The notes under the pieces were generated by a model that saw only the letters and a list, made by a program, of their open reading frames with translations, was not told the DNA's origin and did not search any database. From assembly GCA_965222995.1 (NCBI GenBank), contig OZ244977.1, forward strand, positions 1,550,001 to 1,614,000: a stretch of 64,000 nucleotides of DNA, given 5' to 3'. Both the position numbers and the translations under genes were made by a program. Origin of the DNA: SB11 sp965222995. GTDB taxonomy: Bacteria; Bacteroidota; Bacteroidia; UBA8524. Below, piece after piece: positions 60,626-64,000 of the stretch (position 1 is its first letter; each line of letters begins with the position of its first letter).

Positions 60626-60850
60626 TTGCTATCATATCAAAACATAGTGAGATATCTTTACTAATTGACGGAAAGCTTTTACCTCACTATATAAAGATTC
60701 CTCTTTTTTCTTTTTTGTCGGAATAACAGTGTACCAAGTGCGGCTAATGTCCACGAAAAGTGTCAACTATTCATTTTTCAGACATTGAAGGGTTGGTTTT
60801 CGTAGTGGACTTTTTGTTTACTTTTTGTCCAACCAAAAAGTAAAATAAAG
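60626..60850. repeat. Non-coding gap with inverted repeats
   Basis: Part of a 306-base gene-free stretch (60545-60850). It holds a perfect 10-base inverted repeat ttactttttg/caaaaagtaa (60818-60827 with 60834-60843) and a weaker gtccac/gtggac pair at about 60750 and 60805. The inverted repeat abuts the putP stop but lacks a T tract on the minus strand, so it is a poor terminator. It may be a dispersed repeat of the phylum, from memory. No ORF or promoter was found. Confidence 0.6.
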
Positions 60851-62356
60851 TTATTTTACCAACTCGTGTTTTTCTTTGGGAGGAAAGGCCTTGCTAAATA
60901 TATAACCCGCAATCATAGCTAATAGGAAAGACGGGGTAAGTACATCCAGTTTCTCAAAGTACGAACCAATATTATTAAACTCAATTTTCTGTACTACAAA
61001 CTTAAAAATAGGCACACAGGCAAAGCCGGTAACCATAGAAGCAATAGCCCCTTTCTCAGAATATCCACTCCAAAAAAGTGATAAAATTATAACAGGACAG
61101 AACGTTGCGGCTATTCCGGACCATCCAAAAATTGAAAACCAGAATACGGTTCTGGTTGGCGAAACTGCTGCCACCCACAAGGCAATGCCTAAAGCAAACA
61201 CTGCCATTAAAAAAGTAACGGTTCTTGATATTTTAGCCATTCCTTTTTCATTAACCTTTGGCTTGTATATCTGTTGGTAAAAATCTCGTGTAATGGCACT
61301 AGAAGCTACAATAAGCAAAGAATCAATAGTAGACATTATTGCCGATAGGATAATAGCTATATAAACAGCTATAATGGTTAACGGCATAAGGTTATTAATC
61401 ATTACAATTAAAACATCTTCTCCCGCACCACCCAAAATGGCTTCTGGGTCTTGCCCTGCTTTGGTAAATAAATACCTGCCCAGTAAACCAATTGTTACTG
61501 CCGCTGCATCAGTAAGTAATGTAAATATTATAGCTACCCATCTCCCTTTATTTATCTCCTGCTCATTCTTAACAGACATGAACCGTACATATACTTGCGG
61601 CGAACCCAAAAAACCCAGGCCAATCATAGCAAAACCAAGTATGGTGAAAACAGTCATCCAAATATCATCACTTCCACCCCATACACTTAGTAATTTAGGG
61701 TCAATAGCTTTAAGCCCACCTATAATATCTTCGCCACTTCCTATAGTCCACCATGCTACTATAGGTAGTAACACCAGTCCCAAAAACATTAAAATTCCCT
61801 GAAAAAAATCAGACCACACGGCAGCTACAAATCCCCCAAAGGTGATGTATGCCAATACAATAAGAAAACCTAGTAAAGCCCCTGTATAGTAATTTATATC
61901 TAATAAAGACTCAAAGGCTTTACCTGTAGCATCTATTTGTGCACTTACATATATTATTACAAAGAGCGAAAGTGCCGTTGCCGATATTTTTCGTAAAGTA
62001 TGCGTAGTACTTTTAAAACGGCTTTCTAAATAATCGGGAATAGTTACAGAATCGTATTTATCAGTTGCCCGTTTAAAGCGTTTTGCCATAAAAAACCACG
62101 ATACGGCTACCCCCAACAGTTCTCCTGCAACCACCCAATAAGCAGAGAAACCGGCCATGGCCCCCATACCTGTTAATCCCAACAACAGCCATCCCGATTC
62201 TCCCGTAGCTCTTGCAGAAAAAGCCACTGCCCAATAGCCCAGCTTTTTACCCCCAACATAAAAATCACTAACCCCTTTAACTCGTTTAGAGGCTACAACC
62301 CCAATTAAAAAAAGAATAGCAAAGTAAATTCCAAGAACTATAAGTTTGGTTAGCAT
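60851..62356 (-). CDS. putP: Sodium/solute symporter, PutP-like
   Basis: A 501-residue SSS-family symporter with about 13 membrane helices. The proline-symporter-type segment SARATGESGWLLLGLTGMGAMAGFSAYW (as ATGESGWLLLGLTG) lies near residues 48-72, and SYDSVTIPDYLESRF-like KYDSVTIPDYLESRF near 98. MSTIDSLLIVASSAITRDFYQ marks the conserved sodium-site helix. It probably imports proline with Na+, but other amino acids are possible. It follows the PLP decarboxylase gene by 12 bases, so both form an operon; a decarboxylase and transporter pair suggests use of an amino acid substrate. Confidence 0.85.
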   Translation of the reverse strand: MLTKLIVLGIYFAILFLIGVVASKRVKGVSDFYVGGKKLGYWAVAFSARATGESGWLLLGLTGMGAMAGFSAYWVVAGELLGVAVSWFFMAKRFKRATDKYDSVTIPDYLESRFKSTTHTLRKISATALSLFVIIYVSAQIDATGKAFESLLDINYYTGALLGFLIVLAYITFGGFVAAVWSDFFQGILMFLGLVLLPIVAWWTIGSGEDIIGGLKAIDPKLLSVWGGSDDIWMTVFTILGFAMIGLGFLGSPQVYVRFMSVKNEQEINKGRWVAIIFTLLTDAAAVTIGLLGRYLFTKAGQDPEAILGGAGEDVLIVMINNLMPLTIIAVYIAIILSAIMSTIDSLLIVASSAITRDFYQQIYKPKVNEKGMAKISRTVTFLMAVFALGIALWVAAVSPTRTVFWFSIFGWSGIAATFCPVIILSLFWSGYSEKGAIASMVTGFACVPIFKFVVQKIEFNNIGSYFEKLDVLTPSFLLAMIAGYIFSKAFPPKEKHELVK

Positions 62357-62368
62357 GAAATAAGGTGT

Positions 62369-63769
62369 TTAGTTAACGCTTACACTGTCGGTTACTTTCT
62401 CTAATCTACTTTCGTTCTTAGCTACAAAGCTTTCCAATACTTTAAAGAAATTGATTATATCCTCCTTTGTATTATTAGAATTTACAGTAACCAAGCGTAC
62501 AAACTCTACCCCATTAAACTCGCCATAGCCGACTACCAACTCATTTTGCTCATACAAGGCAGTACACAAGCTTTTAGGTTCAATATCTTTATAGTTAAAA
62601 CAGATAGAAATAGATTCATCATAGCTGTATAAAGTATAATCAGAGTTACTCCTTATATATTCTCTACATACATCTGCCAAGTAGAATTGCTGGTTAACAA
62701 TTTCTGCCAAACCCTTAGTACCTACTGATTTCCAAAGTGTCCAAAACTTAAGGGCATCGTTGCGTCTTCCACATTGCAGGGATGTTTTTCCTAAGTTAAA
62801 GTCATCTCCATCGGTTTGATACAAGTAATCCGCATCGTTGCTGAAAGAATTATTTAAGTACTTTCTATCCTTTGCTACTATGATTGAACAAGTAAGCGGA
62901 ACACTCAACATTTTATGTGCATTAAAGCTAAATGAATCTGCTAAATGTGCTCCTTTAATTAAGTGTTTGTATTTATCGCTAAACAATACTGTTCCGCAAT
63001 AAGCCCCGTCTATATGCAACCATATATTATATTTCTTAGCTATTGCACTTAAAGCTTCAATATTATCAAAAGCACCCATTACAGTAGTACCCGCCGTTGC
63101 ATTAATAAAGAATGGTGATAAACCGTTAGCTATATCATCTTGTATTTGGGCTTCCAACTTTTCGGGAATAAGTTCTCCTTTATCGTTTGCCAGTACATAA
63201 TGTACGTTATCACGTCCAATACCTGCAAAGGCAGCATTTTTAGCATTGGAATAATGAGACTCTGCATTACTGTAAGCAACTAAGGTTTTAGTAACTCCTT
63301 GTTTGCGAATGTTCTCATCATGGGCATCGCGTGCCATGAGTAATGCCATAAAGTTTGCCATTGACCCACCGGGGGCAAATGTGCCATCACTTTCAGAACC
63401 GTAGCCTAATAGCTTGCATACGTTTCGCAAAATTTCTTTCTCTACCCCTACTTGCGGACCAGCCACCTTGTAGGTGTACATACTGTTGTTTAGCATAACT
63501 GCCAACAAATCTCCCAAAACTGCTTTGCTTTTACGCCCACCAAAAAGTTGGTTAAAAAATAAATTGGTAGCTGTTTTAGGGGTTTGCAATACCAACGATT
63601 TTAAAGTTGAAGTAAAGTCGGCATCAACTGTAGGTTCATTAGTAAGCTTTAGGTCTATGGTTTGGTATAGTTCTTCGGGATTGATAGGTTGAGTTACAGG
63701 GTTCTTTTCTTCGTCAGCTAATAACTCGTTTACAAGGGTATTAAATAATTCTAAGTCTTCTTTGGTCAT
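62369..63769 (-). CDS. Group II PLP-dependent amino-acid decarboxylase
   Basis: A 466-residue PLP enzyme of the glutamate/2,4-diaminobutyrate/aromatic decarboxylase group. K286 in SFNAHKMLSVP is the PLP lysine. Further markers are FAPGGSMANFMALLMARD, the PLP-ring histidine SNAESHYSNAKNAA, and NIWLHIDGAYCGTVLF. The substrate is uncertain: glutamate, diaminobutyrate, cysteine sulfinate or an aromatic amino acid are all possible. The PutP-like gene follows after 12 bases. A cluster of GTAC-centred repeats and a -7 box lie about 90 bases upstream. Confidence 0.9.
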   Translation of the reverse strand: MTKEDLELFNTLVNELLADEEKNPVTQPINPEELYQTIDLKLTNEPTVDADFTSTLKSLVLQTPKTATNLFFNQLFGGRKSKAVLGDLLAVMLNNSMYTYKVAGPQVGVEKEILRNVCKLLGYGSESDGTFAPGGSMANFMALLMARDAHDENIRKQGVTKTLVAYSNAESHYSNAKNAAFAGIGRDNVHYVLANDKGELIPEKLEAQIQDDIANGLSPFFINATAGTTVMGAFDNIEALSAIAKKYNIWLHIDGAYCGTVLFSDKYKHLIKGAHLADSFSFNAHKMLSVPLTCSIIVAKDRKYLNNSFSNDADYLYQTDGDDFNLGKTSLQCGRRNDALKFWTLWKSVGTKGLAEIVNQQFYLADVCREYIRSNSDYTLYSYDESISICFNYKDIEPKSLCTALYEQNELVVGYGEFNGVEFVRLVTVNSNNTKEDIINFFKVLESFVAKNESRLEKVTDSVSVN

Positions 63770-63850
63770 AACATATTTCTGTTAATGCATTACTTGATGC
63801 AACAACAGACACATCCATATTTAAAACAGGATAAAAACATTTTTGATTAT

Positions 63851-63878
63851 TGTACTTCAAATGTACGGAAAATTGTAC
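63851..63878 (-). promoter_or_regulatory. Three TGTAC repeats around a -7 box upstream of the decarboxylase-putP operon
   Basis: TGTAC occurs at 63851, 63862 and 63874, spaced 11 and 12 bases (about one helical turn). A -7-like TACATTTG on the minus strand lies at 63858-63865; the -33 position reads CCTT. GTAC is self-complementary, so each site could bind a dimeric regulator. This is a candidate operator, untested. Confidence 0.45.
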
Positions 63879-63912
63879 AAGGTTAAGGGTTAAACCCTGT
63901 TTACTTATTCAC

Positions 63913-64000
63913 TTATACTGCCTCTGAACTTGACTTATTGTTCATAAACTCCTGAATGACAACACTAAATACCACTACCAATACGCAGCCTATCAGGTTT
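63913..64000 (-). CDS. C-terminal end of a membrane protein (5' part beyond the window)
   Basis: An open frame of 29 codons runs from the right edge to TAA at 63913, ending in the hydrophobic segment LIGCVLVVVFSVVIQEF followed by NNKSSSEAV. It looks like the last membrane helix of a transporter (DMT/EamA-like tail is possible). Too little is visible to name a family. Confidence 0.55.
   Translation of the reverse strand, partial: NLIGCVLVVVFSVVIQEFMNNKSSSEAV

Noticed and set aside
60818..60843. Terminator for putP
   Set aside because: The 10-base inverted repeat is perfect, but on the minus strand it is followed by ACAAAAAGTCC, not a T tract, so termination is not supported.
63885..63898. 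Hairpin agggtt/aaccct as terminator of the edge gene
   Set aside because: The stem is only 6 base pairs and no T tract follows on the minus strand.

Overview
The window is AT-rich bacterial chromosome, almost certainly from the phylum Bacteroidota. The evidence is a gldL-gldM pair, a secreted protein with a type IX secretion (T9SS) type A sorting domain, the rpmB-rpmG-DUF4295-ftsY order, bshC, a SusC-like TonB receptor with a carboxypeptidase-regulatory N-terminus, VCBS/FG-GAP lipoproteins, LytTR regulators, and several promoters of the TTTG-N19-TAnnTTTG type. Genus cannot be told from the sequence. No rRNA, CRISPR array, prophage, transposase or integrase was seen. Genes are truncated at both edges.

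Layout. 1-7.7 kb: edge-truncated thioredoxin-fold protein, gatB, a lipoprotein, a lipoprotein/msrC/MFS run, then a bestrophin channel, a Pmp3-like peptide and a topoisomerase IB. 7.7-16.0 kb: TPR histidine kinase with LytTR response regulator, a T9SS cargo protein, an unusual fusion of an inner-membrane domain with an outer-membrane (OM) barrel beside a membrane-bound LytTR regulator, and an AraC/VOC/SRPBCC run. 16.0-20.5 kb: a DinB gene beside tRNA-Leu and tRNA-Gly, then mutS and a TrmH-type methyltransferase firing divergently. 20.5-32 kb: an OmpA-like protein and a nearly gapless minus-strand run, ftsY - OM protein - rimO - bshC - gldL - gldM - beta-helix/barrel protein, preceded by rpmB-rpmG-DUF4295. 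32-41 kb: NamZ-type muramidase, a 14-loop FG-GAP/UnbV lipoprotein, a vanadium-haloperoxidase/PAP2-like lipoprotein, an OM protein and a TonB receptor. 41-54 kb: DUF5522 peptide, LolE-like permease, thyA, two paralogous secreted proteins around marC, cysteine desulfurase, arginase-family hydrolase, DUF1572, phosphoesterase, VOC protein, desaturase, MacB-like permease, IscA-type protein. 54-64 kb: DUF7935 protein, both methylmalonyl-CoA mutase subunits, a third DinB protein, DUF2911 protein, PutP-like symporter and a PLP decarboxylase.

The best candidate for an undescribed system is 22254-26524. There an intact gldL-gldM pair, the proton-driven motor of T9SS and gliding, stands without gldK or gldN. 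It is directly coupled (stop codon abutting start codon) to a protein that joins a parallel beta-helix to an outer-membrane barrel. This looks like a dedicated motor-plus-outer-membrane-effector module. Other points of note are the membrane/barrel fusion at 11791-13626, a duplicated tRNA-Leu 3' end flanking a DinB gene, three DinB/DUF1572 proteins in a genome that carries bshC, and mosaic palindromic repeats, one of which splits the mutase gene pair.

Everything here was read by eye. Family names rest on recognised motifs, not on searches. About eight genes appear to use TTG or GTG starts.
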